From: Asticcacaulis sp. EMRT-3
GTDB taxonomy: Bacteria; Pseudomonadota; Alphaproteobacteria; Caulobacterales; Caulobacteraceae
Assembly (NCBI RefSeq): GCF_030027245.1
Contig: NZ_JASERT010000001.1
Span: forward strand, 1,075,001 to 1,139,000
DNA length: 64,000 bases
Reading direction: 5' to 3'
Shown: positions 43,901-51,525 of the stretch, piece by piece
How positions within the stretch are numbered: position 1 is the stretch's first letter
Layout of the letters: every line of letters begins with the position of its first letter
Notes under the pieces: generated by a model
Told to the model about the DNA's origin: nothing
The model's input: only the letters and a program-made list of their open reading frames with translations
Database searches by the model: none
Translations under genes and position numbers: made by a program

Positions 43901-44683
43901 GTGAGCGTTACGGACGGCTTGAAGTCAACGTTTGGGAGTACCGCAATGCCCTTGGTGAAATTTCGTCAGTTCGGCGACAGGCCTGCACCGCAACCGATAA
44001 AAATTACTGTGCCGGGTTGGGCGGGAACGAAAGTGTCGCGCGCCGATGGAAATCACGAACAGCCCTGGCATTGCATCCCGTTCTCAGAAAGCGCGCGCTA
44101 CGGTCTGGAGTTGGTCTATCCATACGACACCGAACTTCGAGTTACGACGAAAGACGACCGCGTGCATCTGGAGGCCGACTGGGGAGAACCGCCTGAGTCC
44201 ATGGCGGTCTGGCCGCCGTTTCGCACTTTCGGAGACGATTACTATTCCTATCAGCTATCGCTCGACCTGGACGTCCCGCCGGGGTTCGCCGTTCGCACGG
44301 AACCACACCCGCGCTATTTTACGGACCCTACCTACTCAACGCCCCTGGCGGTCCCGGCCCTGATTCGAAGCGAATGGTGGCCGATGATCTTCTTCTGCAT
44401 TTTCCGAGCGCCACCTCCGGGCGTCACCCATGTGTTTCGGAAGAGTGAACCCTTTATGGCCTTTATAATATTGCCGGTCGACCCGCACCTGACTCTGGAA
44501 CCAATGGACACTGAAACGGCCGCGCAGCGCGAAATGCGCAGCCGCCGTCTGGCCGCCAGCCGCGATAAGCTGGCTGAGGGCACACGATGGACGTCCGACA
44601 CTCACACGATCTTCGATGGCACCTATCGTAACCTCGCCAGAGCTGCACGTGGCAAGACCAAGGATTCCGGCAGCGACGAATAG
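43901..44683 (+). CDS. DUF6065-like hypothetical protein
   Basis: A 260-residue soluble protein with no signal peptide or membrane segment. Conserved-looking blocks include VPGWAGTKVSRADGNHEQPWHCIPFSESARYGLELVYPYDTEL, VWPPFRTFGDDYYSYQLSLDLDVPPGFAVRTEPHPRYF and PALIRSEWWPMIFFCIFRAPPPG. It looks like the DUF6065 family, which has no established function; I hold that name with moderate confidence. The beta-rich, Trp/Tyr/Pro-rich sequence suggests a sheet fold. A Met at residue 16 is a possible alternative start. Confidence 0.6.
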   Translation: MSVTDGLKSTFGSTAMPLVKFRQFGDRPAPQPIKITVPGWAGTKVSRADGNHEQPWHCIPFSESARYGLELVYPYDTELRVTTKDDRVHLEADWGEPPESMAVWPPFRTFGDDYYSYQLSLDLDVPPGFAVRTEPHPRYFTDPTYSTPLAVPALIRSEWWPMIFFCIFRAPPPGVTHVFRKSEPFMAFIILPVDPHLTLEPMDTETAAQREMRSRRLAASRDKLAEGTRWTSDTHTIFDGTYRNLARAARGKTKDSGSDE

Positions 44684-44834
44684 ATCGTTGCCCGATTGTG
44701 ATGCCAGATGAACCCCGCATGAACAGGCGCTTCAGCAAACACGTATATGAGATCTGCTAGAATTGAGCGTCGTATGTCGGGAGGGCTCCGGGGTCCCGCA
44801 GGCGAGCTTATTGGGTCAATAGAGGACAGCATCC

Positions 44835-45302
44835 ATGACTGCAAAAACCATCTGGCTTGGCAGTGCGGCGGCGGCGGCATTCCTGGTGGGGATCTCCGCT
44901 GCAGGCTTTGCCACGGCCAATCCCATCCCTCCAGCGACGAGCTACGCTGATTTACTTGAACCGGTGCCAGACGCAAGGTTACGCTTGGCAGCAGACGACA
45001 CTATGAGACTGCAAGGCGCGCATCTGCTCCGCACCCAGTATTGGGTCGACCGCCAAGACCAGGATCATCACCATCACCATCATCACCATCATTCGGGGCA
45101 ATGGTACCGCGACAACGGCTACTCCTGGGACGGCGGTGCTTGGGTGCTGGTTCCAGAATACAACCGGTACCATCACCACCATCACTCATGGCAATGGTAC
45201 AATGATAATGGATACTACTGGAACGGATGGTCATGGACGCGGCGGGTCGACCGCGATCACCACCATCATCACAATTACCATCATCACAACAACCGTTGGT
45301 GA
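44835..45302 (+). CDS. Exported poly-histidine protein
   Basis: A 155-residue protein with a signal peptide (AKTIWLGSAAAAAFLVGISAAGFATA). The mature part has three histidine clusters: one run of nine, one of five, and a C-terminal series of HHHHH and HHH. The first two clusters are each followed by a similar unit, QWYRDNGYSWDGGAWV and QWYNDNGYYWNGWSWTRR. About a fifth of the mature residues are His. This should bind Ni, Co, Cu or Zn in the periplasm, so it is a plausible metal sponge for the island. I know no named family. AGGAC lies 8 nt before the ATG. Confidence 0.75.
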   Translation: MTAKTIWLGSAAAAAFLVGISAAGFATANPIPPATSYADLLEPVPDARLRLAADDTMRLQGAHLLRTQYWVDRQDQDHHHHHHHHHSGQWYRDNGYSWDGGAWVLVPEYNRYHHHHHSWQWYNDNGYYWNGWSWTRRVDRDHHHHHNYHHHNNRW

Positions 45303-45332
45303 CGGATCACCGTCGGAATGGAAAAAATCAGA

Positions 45333-45358
45333 AGGCGGGAGGGGAGCGCTTCCCGCCT
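45333..45358 (+). terminator. GC-rich hairpin after the poly-His gene
   Basis: An 8-bp perfect stem (AGGCGGGA/TCCCGCCT) with a 10-nt loop begins 31 bp after the stop codon. A clear T run is missing, so termination strength is uncertain. Confidence 0.45.
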
Positions 45359-45470
45359 GACCTTTGGAACGGCTACGCACGCCGATTCAACCCGAAATGA
45401 ACCTGACGCTGCTTTTGACAGCGCACAAGCAGTCTGTCGGATTTAGGCGAACTGGTATAGTGTCTTGGTC

Positions 45471-46549
45471 ATGGCAAACTTCATCAACAGTGATCGTACC
45501 CAAGCCTTTTTACTTCCTCCAGACCTTCGGGATTGACTGCCGGAAGACGATTTGGCGCATTTCGTAATCGCGGCATCGGAACGGGTTGACCTGTCACATT
45601 TCAAGATCAACGACCGTGGGTCCGGGAAGGCGCAGTACCACCCGCGAATGATGTTGGCGCTTTTGATCTATGGTTACGCCAACGGTATTTTCTCGTCTCG
45701 TCGGCTTGAGCGCGCAACGCACCGTGACATAGGGGTGCGCTTTGTCGCCGCGAACACGCATCCCGATCACGATACGATTGCTGCGTTTCGCCGCGAGAAC
45801 GCAGTGGCGTTCGAGCGGGCGTTTTTGCAGGTTTTGTTGCTGGCGAAAGAGGCGGGTCTTCTGAAGGTGGGTACGGTTTCGATCGATGGTACCAAGATCG
45901 ACGCCAATGCTTCGAAGATTCGTTCCGTTCGGTATGACCGGGCTCTGGTTTTGCGCGACAAGCTGAAAGCGGACATCGCCGAACTGATGGCTCAGGCTGA
46001 AGCCGCCGATGCCTGCGACGCTCCCGATCCGCAAGCCTTGCCTGCCGAGATTGCCCGTCGTGAGGCGTTAAAGTCCAAGCTGGATGCCGCCTGCGCCCGG
46101 CTTGAAGCCCAGGCTCAGGAAGAGGCCAAGGCCGAGCGTGCGGCTTACGAGACCAGGAAAGCCCAATACGATGCCAAGAAGGGGCGGCGTGGCAAGCCTC
46201 CCGTTCCGCCCGACGACGATGCGCCCCCACCACCCGAATGGCAGACCAATCTGACCGATCCGGATTCGGCGCTTATGCGCAAATCCAAACATCATGAATA
46301 TCGCCAGGCTTATAATGCCCAAGCCGTCGTATGTGCTGACGGAACTCAGCTCATTCTCGCAACCGAAGTTGCCACCACGCCTTCGGATCAACCCACCTTT
46401 GTCGACACCATCCAAGCCATGCGCACGGGGATCGGCCTGCCGACAACCGTGCTGGCCGACGCAGGCTTTGCCAGTGGCCCGGCCGTTGCCGCCATTGAGG
46501 CCATGAAGGTTGAAGCTTTGGTCGCCATTGCCAGAACACAGCCCCAAAG
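45471..46549 (+). pseudogene. IS1182-family transposase with in-frame stop, 3' end cut by IS3
   Basis: From ATG 45471 the frame reads MANFINSDRTQAFLLPPDLRD, then TGA at 45534-45536 where the family has Trp. It continues LPEDDLAHFVIAASERVDLSHFKINDRGSGKAQYHPRMMLALLIYGYANGIFSSRRLE, an IS1182-type N-terminus. Later blocks include VSIDGTKIDANASK, TDPDSALMRKSKHHEYRQAYNAQAVV and VLADAGFASG. The last 150 or so residues are missing because the IS3 copy 2 begins at 46550. The stop and the truncation both make it non-functional. A shorter frame starting at 45552 avoids the stop but not the truncation. Confidence 0.88.
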
Positions 46550-46607
46550 TGGACTTGCCCGGAAAAAGTGGAGAGCGAACTTCTAAAATTTGCTAGGAGT
46601 TTGATCC

Positions 46608-46922
46608 ATGAAGGACGAGAAGAAAACATTAGGCGGGCGTGGTCGCCATGCTGGTGTGACGCCGGAGTTCCGTGCTGAGGCTGTGCGTCTTGTTGAGACG
46701 AGTGGCCGATCTGTTGCCGCAATTGCAGAAGATCTGGGTATTGGAAAATCGACGCTGACGCGCTGGCTGACGCAACATCGGGAGGCCGATCTTTTGTCGG
46801 GGCCGCACTCAGACGTCAGCAAGGAGCTGGCGCGGCTTCGCAAAGAGAATGAGATTTTGCGCCAGGAGCGCGACCTTCTAAAAAAAGCAGCCGCCTTCTT
46901 CGCGCGGGAGACCACGAAATGA
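46608..46922 (+). CDS. IS3-family transposase OrfA (copy 2)
   Basis: Identical in protein sequence to the OrfA of copy 1 (104 residues; HTH plus leucine zipper). The slippery run A7G at 46880-46887 is present, so -1 frameshifting to make OrfAB is possible. Confidence 0.92.
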   Translation: MKDEKKTLGGRGRHAGVTPEFRAEAVRLVETSGRSVAAIAEDLGIGKSTLTRWLTQHREADLLSGPHSDVSKELARLRKENEILRQERDLLKKAAAFFARETTK

Positions 46923-47788
46923 TATTTCGGGTCATCGATGCGGAGAAGGCCACCGTTCCTGTCCGCCGCAGTTGCGCCCTGTTCGGCGTCAGCATGAGCG
47001 GCTTTTACGCCTGGAAGGGCCGTGCGCCCAGCCGTCGTCAGAAGGATGACCTGGTGCTTCTGGCGCATATCCGGTCGCAGTTCGCCACGTCGCATGAAAC
47101 CTATGGCAGCCCGCGTATGACGGTCGAATTGCAGGAAGACGGCGTCGAGGTCGGGCGCCATCGCGTTGCCCGTCTGATGCGCGACAACGGTTTGAAGGCC
47201 TTGCAGACAAGGCGTTATAAGAAAACGACCGACAGCCATCATGGCGGGCCTGTGGCGCCCAATATTCTGGATCAGGACTTTGAGGCGTCAGCGCCTGACC
47301 AGAAATGGGGTGTCGATATCAGCTATATCTGGACGGCGGAGGGTTGGCTTTACCTGGCGATCGTGCTCGATCTTTATTCCCGCCGGATTATCGGCTGGTC
47401 GGTCAGCGACCGGTTGAAGAAGGATCTTGCCCTCAATGCCCTGCAACGCGCCATCGCCATACGCAGACCGCCGCGTGGCGTTATTCACCACTCCGACCGC
47501 GGCAGCCAATATTGTTCCGAGGCCTACCAAAAGCTCTTGACGGGCCGAGGCTTTATCCTGTCCATGTCGGGCAAGGGCAACTGTTATGACAATGCGATGG
47601 TCGAGACGGTGTTCAAGACCATCAAATCCGAGCTGATATGGCGGACGGCCTACAGATCCCGCCAGCAGGCAGAAGCCGAGATATCCCAATATATCGACGG
47701 CTTCTACAACCCACGCCGAAGGCATTCCGCCTTAGGCTATATGAGTCCCATCCAGTTCGAGAGCACCGCTCTCAAGCTGGCTGCCTAA
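46919..47788 (+). CDS. IS3-family transposase OrfB (copy 2)
   Basis: A 289-residue DDE transposase identical in protein sequence to copy 1, with catalytic residues in VDISYIW, HSDRGSQY and MVETVFKTIKSE. Start overlaps orfA by 4 bp. With intact ends, this copy and copy 1 should both be able to transpose. Confidence 0.93.
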   Translation: MIFRVIDAEKATVPVRRSCALFGVSMSGFYAWKGRAPSRRQKDDLVLLAHIRSQFATSHETYGSPRMTVELQEDGVEVGRHRVARLMRDNGLKALQTRRYKKTTDSHHGGPVAPNILDQDFEASAPDQKWGVDISYIWTAEGWLYLAIVLDLYSRRIIGWSVSDRLKKDLALNALQRAIAIRRPPRGVIHHSDRGSQYCSEAYQKLLTGRGFILSMSGKGNCYDNAMVETVFKTIKSELIWRTAYRSRQQAEAEISQYIDGFYNPRRRHSALGYMSPIQFESTALKLAA

Positions 47789-47825
47789 AACCCGGTTCGC
47801 TCTCCACTTTTTCCGGGCAAGTCCA

Positions 47826-48326
47826 CTTGGCGGCATCGTCGAGCGCTGCCAGCGCCTCGTTCTCAGCGGCCCGAATGTCTGACACTGTCCGGCTCCCGAC
47901 AGATTTGAAAAACCTACCCATTCGGGTAGGGACCGGGCGATAGATCAGCGTAATATAGAGCTCGGTGCGCATCTGGCGGTGGGTGTCGAAAGAGGCGTAA
48001 TAGCGCGCGTTCAAATCGTCGCAAAAGGCGTTGCCATATTGGCCATTCAACCGTTCACGGACCGTCCGACGGATCTTGTGCGACCAGATGGCAAAGCTTC
48101 CACCGCCAAGTGACCTCAGAAAGTTATTGAGCCCTTCCTTGCGAACGTGAATGTCTTCGGGATCGACGGTCTCAAAGGGAATGCCGTCCAGTCGCCAGGT
48201 CGCAATATAGTCACCTGTCCGTCGCAGTTTGACGACATCAGCCGTGATATGCATACCCATAGGCACGAATTCCGAGGAGGAGATTTCGTCGCCAGCGGCA
48301 GCCTTGAGGTTCGATCGGTCTCGCAT
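47826..48326 (-). pseudogene. virB4: VirB4 ATPase, N-terminal fragment
   Basis: About 167 residues of the VirB4/CagE N-terminal domain: MRDRSNLKAAAGDEISSSEFVPMGMHITADVVKLRRTGDYIATWRLDGIPFETVDPEDIHVRKEGLNNFLRSLGGGSFAIWSHKIRRTVRE. The rest, with the Walker motifs, is gone because IS3 copy 2 begins at 47825. The chosen ATG overlaps the virB3 stop (TGATG), the usual coupling in these operons. VirB4 powers type IV secretion pilus assembly, so this cluster cannot work as it stands. Confidence 0.85.
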
Positions 48327-48655
48327 CAGGATTTCCGCTTCTTGTAGGCTAAGGGTGCAAAGCTCAAAGCATCCCAACGACGGCGCCCTGCCCCATGGCG
48401 ATGACGCATGCGCGCCCGCATCAAAAGCTGGTGAAGACGTTGATCGTCCTTACGCGTCACCTGCCGCATGACGACGACGATGGTCACATAGGTAAGGCCG
48501 ATAAATAGACTGACGACAGGGCTGATCAGGTACATCAGCCAGCCGCCCGCCAGCAGACAGACCCCCGTAACCATGAGAAAAGGCATCATCGGCACACCCA
48601 GAAACATCGGAGGGCGCGTACAGCCTTTGAAAATGGGATCGCGGAAGTCGTCCAT
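48326..48655 (-). CDS. virB3: Type IV secretion protein VirB3
   Basis: A 109-residue inner-membrane protein: DPIFKGCTRPPMFLGVPMMPFLMVTGVCLLAGGWLMYLISPVVSLFIGLTYVTIVVVMRQVTRKDDQRLHQLLMRARMR. The DPLFxGxTRPP start, the paired helices and the charged RKDDxRL tail are diagnostic of VirB3. It lies between virB2 (2 bp gap) and virB4. It is intact but stranded in a broken operon. Confidence 0.9.
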   Translation of the reverse strand: MDDFRDPIFKGCTRPPMFLGVPMMPFLMVTGVCLLAGGWLMYLISPVVSLFIGLTYVTIVVVMRQVTRKDDQRLHQLLMRARMRHRHGAGRRRWDALSFAPLAYKKRKS

Positions 48656-48657
48656 GA

Positions 48658-48966
48658 TCAGTTGATCAGCCAGCCCGCAATTTCAGCAGCGCCGCCGACC
48701 AGCACGCCGCCGATGACGATGTTCGAGATTTCCGACCACTTGGCGTGCTGAAAGATCATCTTGTAGCCAGCCCAGGCGATCGCGATCGTAAAGGCCACGA
48801 CGCCAATACCAAGCAATGCGGTCTGAACGTTTTGCATGACCGACGTCAGCTTAGTGAGCTGCGCAAAGGCCGGAGATACCGACAAGGTCGAAATAGAGGT
48901 AACCATAAGGGCGACACGACCAGTGGGCCGTGACAGAAGTGTTTTCAGGAATTTGATAGGTGACAT
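48658..48966 (-). CDS. virB2: Type IV secretion pilin VirB2
   Basis: A 102-residue pilin precursor. The long signal segment (VALMVTSISTLSVSPAFA) is followed by two hydrophobic helices (VQTALLGIGVVAFTIAIAWAGYKMIF and NIVIGGVLVGGAAEIAGWLI). This small alanine/glycine-rich TrbC/VirB2 form assembles the conjugative pilus. It is upstream of virB3 with a 2-bp gap. Confidence 0.88.
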   Translation of the reverse strand: MSPIKFLKTLLSRPTGRVALMVTSISTLSVSPAFAQLTKLTSVMQNVQTALLGIGVVAFTIAIAWAGYKMIFQHAKWSEISNIVIGGVLVGGAAEIAGWLIN

Positions 48967-49083
48967 AGGGTCTCTCAGCGTTTTTTATTGCGTGTTTTCG
49001 GGTAAGGCGCGGACAAGGCTCGACCTTGCGGCGGATGCTGGGTGCATCTCCGCTGTGAGGCTTGGGTTGTTTCGATGTTTAAG

Positions 49084-49689
49084 TCAGAACAAAAGTGCCG
49101 ATGTCTTCGGTGGATCCGCCGTTTTTGAAATCGAAACGACGCCCCCCGCGGGCAGAGTTCGGCCATGCCTGCGGACGGATACCGACAAGGCACGTGTAGG
49201 CGTGGAGGTAATCCTGGTTGAGCCGCCCCCTCCCCTCGCCGCTTCGATCTTTGCGACATAGCCAAGCCTATAGCCGCTCGTCAGATTGCCGGTGTAGTAG
49301 CAACTGAAAGCGTCGCGTAACGCGCGCTGTGGATCAGGCATCGATCTTGTAGCGGAGCGGAAACAATCGGCAAGGATTTCACTGCCGGAGCGAAGGTTTT
49401 GACAGGGATCAAATGCGGTCTCGACAGTCAGATTGTGACTGGCCAGATTCTTCTTATTCACCTGGGTTATGCCAAGGCTGTAATTATAGCCTTTAGCTTC
49501 GAGCGCCCTCACTGTGGCTATCGCTTCGGACTTCGAAGTCGGCTGCCGCGATAAACGGCCGTTAACGACCCCAATCGCGTACGGGTTGAAGCTGGACTCA
49601 ACGCTGACAAGCCGCTGCAGTGTGGTGGGATGAACACTGGGCGCACATAGATGTGCTAACTCTAGAAATTCCAAGACCTTAGCCCCCAT
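49084..49689 (-). CDS. virB1: Lytic transglycosylase VirB1
   Basis: A 201-residue SLT-type transglycosylase: FLELAHLCAPSVHPTTLQRLVSVESSFNPYAIGVVNGRLSRQPTS with catalytic Glu in VESSFNPYAIG. Then YNYSLGITQVNKKNLASHNLT (GxxQVN), FDPCQNLRSGSEILADCF and FSCYYTGNLTSGYRLGYVAKI. VirB1 opens the peptidoglycan for the type IV apparatus. The family starts at MGAKVLEFLELA, so I use ATG 49687-49689; the longer frame runs into the IS256 end. It is first in the remnant virB1-virB4' operon, 117 bp before virB2. The C-terminal tail is low complexity. Confidence 0.88.
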   Translation of the reverse strand: MGAKVLEFLELAHLCAPSVHPTTLQRLVSVESSFNPYAIGVVNGRLSRQPTSKSEAIATVRALEAKGYNYSLGITQVNKKNLASHNLTVETAFDPCQNLRSGSEILADCFRSATRSMPDPQRALRDAFSCYYTGNLTSGYRLGYVAKIEAARGGGGSTRITSTPTRALSVSVRRHGRTLPAGGVVSISKTADPPKTSALLF

Positions 49690-49807
49690 TTGAAACCGCT
49701 TGGAGCTCGGTTTCGTCTGGCAGGTTATTAGCGGAAAATTTTGGAACAGGTAAAGTGCTAACGGAATGCGAGTACTAAGTGTTAACAGATTTTGCAAAAA
49801 CCATCGT

Positions 49808-49832
49808 GATTGGTTCAGAAGGCGAACCAATC
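49808..49832. repeat. 25-bp palindrome abutting IS256 copy B
   Basis: Perfect 9-bp arms GATTGGTTC and GAACCAATC around 7 nt. The right arm ends exactly where IS256 copy B begins at 49833. It lies 119 bp upstream of virB1 and could be an operator or a hairpin preferred as an insertion site. Confidence 0.6.
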
Positions 49833-51260
49833 GGTCGTGTCCCAGCGAGTGGTGTAACTGGGTAAGAGCGTAGCGCATGGCTCGCCGCCCATTCAAAAGG
49901 GCAAAGCGAGCCTTAGCGTAGCGGGTTGGTCATCAGTGATTTTCGGATAGGTTTGGGTTGCGACACTCATTCCAGAACGAAAGAACACCGATGACCGACG
50001 ATATGATGGCCCTGAAAGGGCTTGTTGAAAAGACCTCAGACAGCGATTTGTTGCGCGACATGATCAGCTTCACGGCTGAACGCTTGATGGCATTGGAAGT
50101 GAGCGGCATGACCGGTGCCGGCTACCATGAGAAAACCGGCGACCGGCTGGTCCAGCGCAACGGCTATCGTGACCGAGACTGGGAAACACGCGCAGGCACG
50201 GTCGAGCTTCGGATCCCGAAGCTTCGTAAAGGCAGTTACTTCCCGGGTTTCCTGGAGCCCAGGCGCATGGCCGAGAAGGCACTGACGGCTGTGATCCAGG
50301 AGGCTTACGTTCAGGGTATCTCGACGCGCTCTGTCGATGATCTGGTCAAGGCGATGGGGATGAGCGGCATCTCCAAGAGTCAGGTCAGTCGGCTGTGCGA
50401 AGAGATCGATGACCGTGTGAAGGCTTTCCTGAACCGCCCCATTGAAGGGGAATGGCCATACATCTGGATTGACGCTACGTATCTGAAGGTGCGCCGGGGC
50501 GGCCGTATCGTCTCGGTCGCCGTCATCATCTGCGTTGGCGTCAACAGCGACGGCAGGCGTGAAGTGCTGGGCATGGAGGTCGGCACCTCGGAAGCCGAAC
50601 CGATCTGGGCAGAGTTCCTGCGCAACCTGACACGCCGGGGCCTGCGTGGTGTCAAACTTGTGGTCTCTGATGCCCACATCGGGATCAAGGGTGCCGTCTC
50701 CAAGGTTCTCAACGCCACCTGGCAGCGCTGCCGTGTTCACTTCATGCGCAATGTCTGCGCCCATGCCGGCAAGAGCGGGCGACGCGTCGTCTCTGCCTTC
50801 ATCGGCACGGCCTTCGCCCAGGAGACGGCGGAAACGGCGAGTACCCAATGGCGAAACGTCGCCGACCAGCTCAGGCCCAAAATGCCAAAGCTGGCCACGA
50901 TCATGGACGAGGCTGAGCACGATGTCCTGGCCTATATGACCTTCCCGAAGGAACACCGCATCAAGCTGCACTCAACCAACCCCATTGAACGGCTCAATGG
51001 CGAAATCAAGCGTCGCTGCGATGTCGTGGGCATCTTCCCAAACGACGATGCCATCACCAGACTGGTCGGCGCCATCTTGCTCGAACAGAACGATGAATGG
51101 GCGGTTCAGCGCGGGCGCTACATTACCCTTGAAACCATCGCACAACTCAGCGATGATCCGCTTATCAGCATGCCCGCCGTGGCAAACTGATAAAAGCCCG
51201 GACCTGTCCGGAAGTCATTGATGCCAAGCGCTCAATTACACCACGCCCTGGGGCACGATC
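49833..51260 (+). mobile_element. IS256-family insertion sequence, copy B
   Basis: A 1428-bp element of the same length and ends as copy A. The 8-bp flanks AACCAATC and TGAAGAGC do not match, unlike copy A, so it marks a recombination or deletion junction. The left side is conjugation (virB) DNA, the right side is core chromosome with valS. Confidence 0.92.
49991..51190 (+). CDS. IS256-family transposase (copy B)
   Basis: A 399-residue transposase nearly identical to copy A (Met instead of Val after EPRR; Ile instead of Leu in the last dozen residues). Catalytic motifs are intact. Nucleotide changes near the 3' end (from about 51158) are denser than elsewhere, so the copies may not be each other's direct parents. 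Confidence 0.95.
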   Translation: MTDDMMALKGLVEKTSDSDLLRDMISFTAERLMALEVSGMTGAGYHEKTGDRLVQRNGYRDRDWETRAGTVELRIPKLRKGSYFPGFLEPRRMAEKALTAVIQEAYVQGISTRSVDDLVKAMGMSGISKSQVSRLCEEIDDRVKAFLNRPIEGEWPYIWIDATYLKVRRGGRIVSVAVIICVGVNSDGRREVLGMEVGTSEAEPIWAEFLRNLTRRGLRGVKLVVSDAHIGIKGAVSKVLNATWQRCRVHFMRNVCAHAGKSGRRVVSAFIGTAFAQETAETASTQWRNVADQLRPKMPKLATIMDEAEHDVLAYMTFPKEHRIKLHSTNPIERLNGEIKRRCDVVGIFPNDDAITRLVGAILLEQNDEWAVQRGRYITLETIAQLSDDPLISMPAVAN

Positions 51261-51315
51261 TGAAGAGCCCGGCGCGCAGCGCCCTATCCGTAAGCGCCCG
51301 GAGCAAAAAATAAGA

Positions 51316-51458
51316 TTTCAACCACGGAAAACACGGATCGCCGCTTCGCGACGTCACGGATGAACAGTGTAAAATTGGAACGGCAACGGCAGACGCGGGC
51401 CGTTCTTTTTATCCGTGTCATGGCCAAAGGCCATGATCCGTGTTTTCCGTGGTTGAAA
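51316..51458. repeat. 143-bp element with 24-bp perfect inverted ends
   Basis: The left end 51316-51339 (starting TTTCAACCACGGAAAACACG) is the exact reverse complement of the right end 51435-51458. The interior contains GTCACGGAT and ATCCGTGTC, so a long stem can form. It has no coding capacity. It lies between IS256 copy B and the 3' end of valS and may act as a terminator for valS, or be a miniature mobile repeat. Confidence 0.75.
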
Positions 51459-51525
51459 CCTTAGATAGGCTGGCATCAGGCGCTACGCCCGCCGAATCCG
51501 GTTTCATTTCCGTGGCCGGAAAAAC

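Larger units (their letters stand above)
46550..47825 (+). mobile_element. IS3-family insertion sequence, copy 2
   Basis: A 1276-bp element, the inverted twin of 15052-16327. Both proteins are identical to those of copy 1. By eye I find only single-base differences (one near the 3' end of orfB and one in a terminal repeat). The 3-bp flanks AAG and CTT are not direct repeats. It interrupts IS1182 on the left and virB4 on the right, so the two sides come from different replicons or from rearrangement. Confidence 0.92.
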
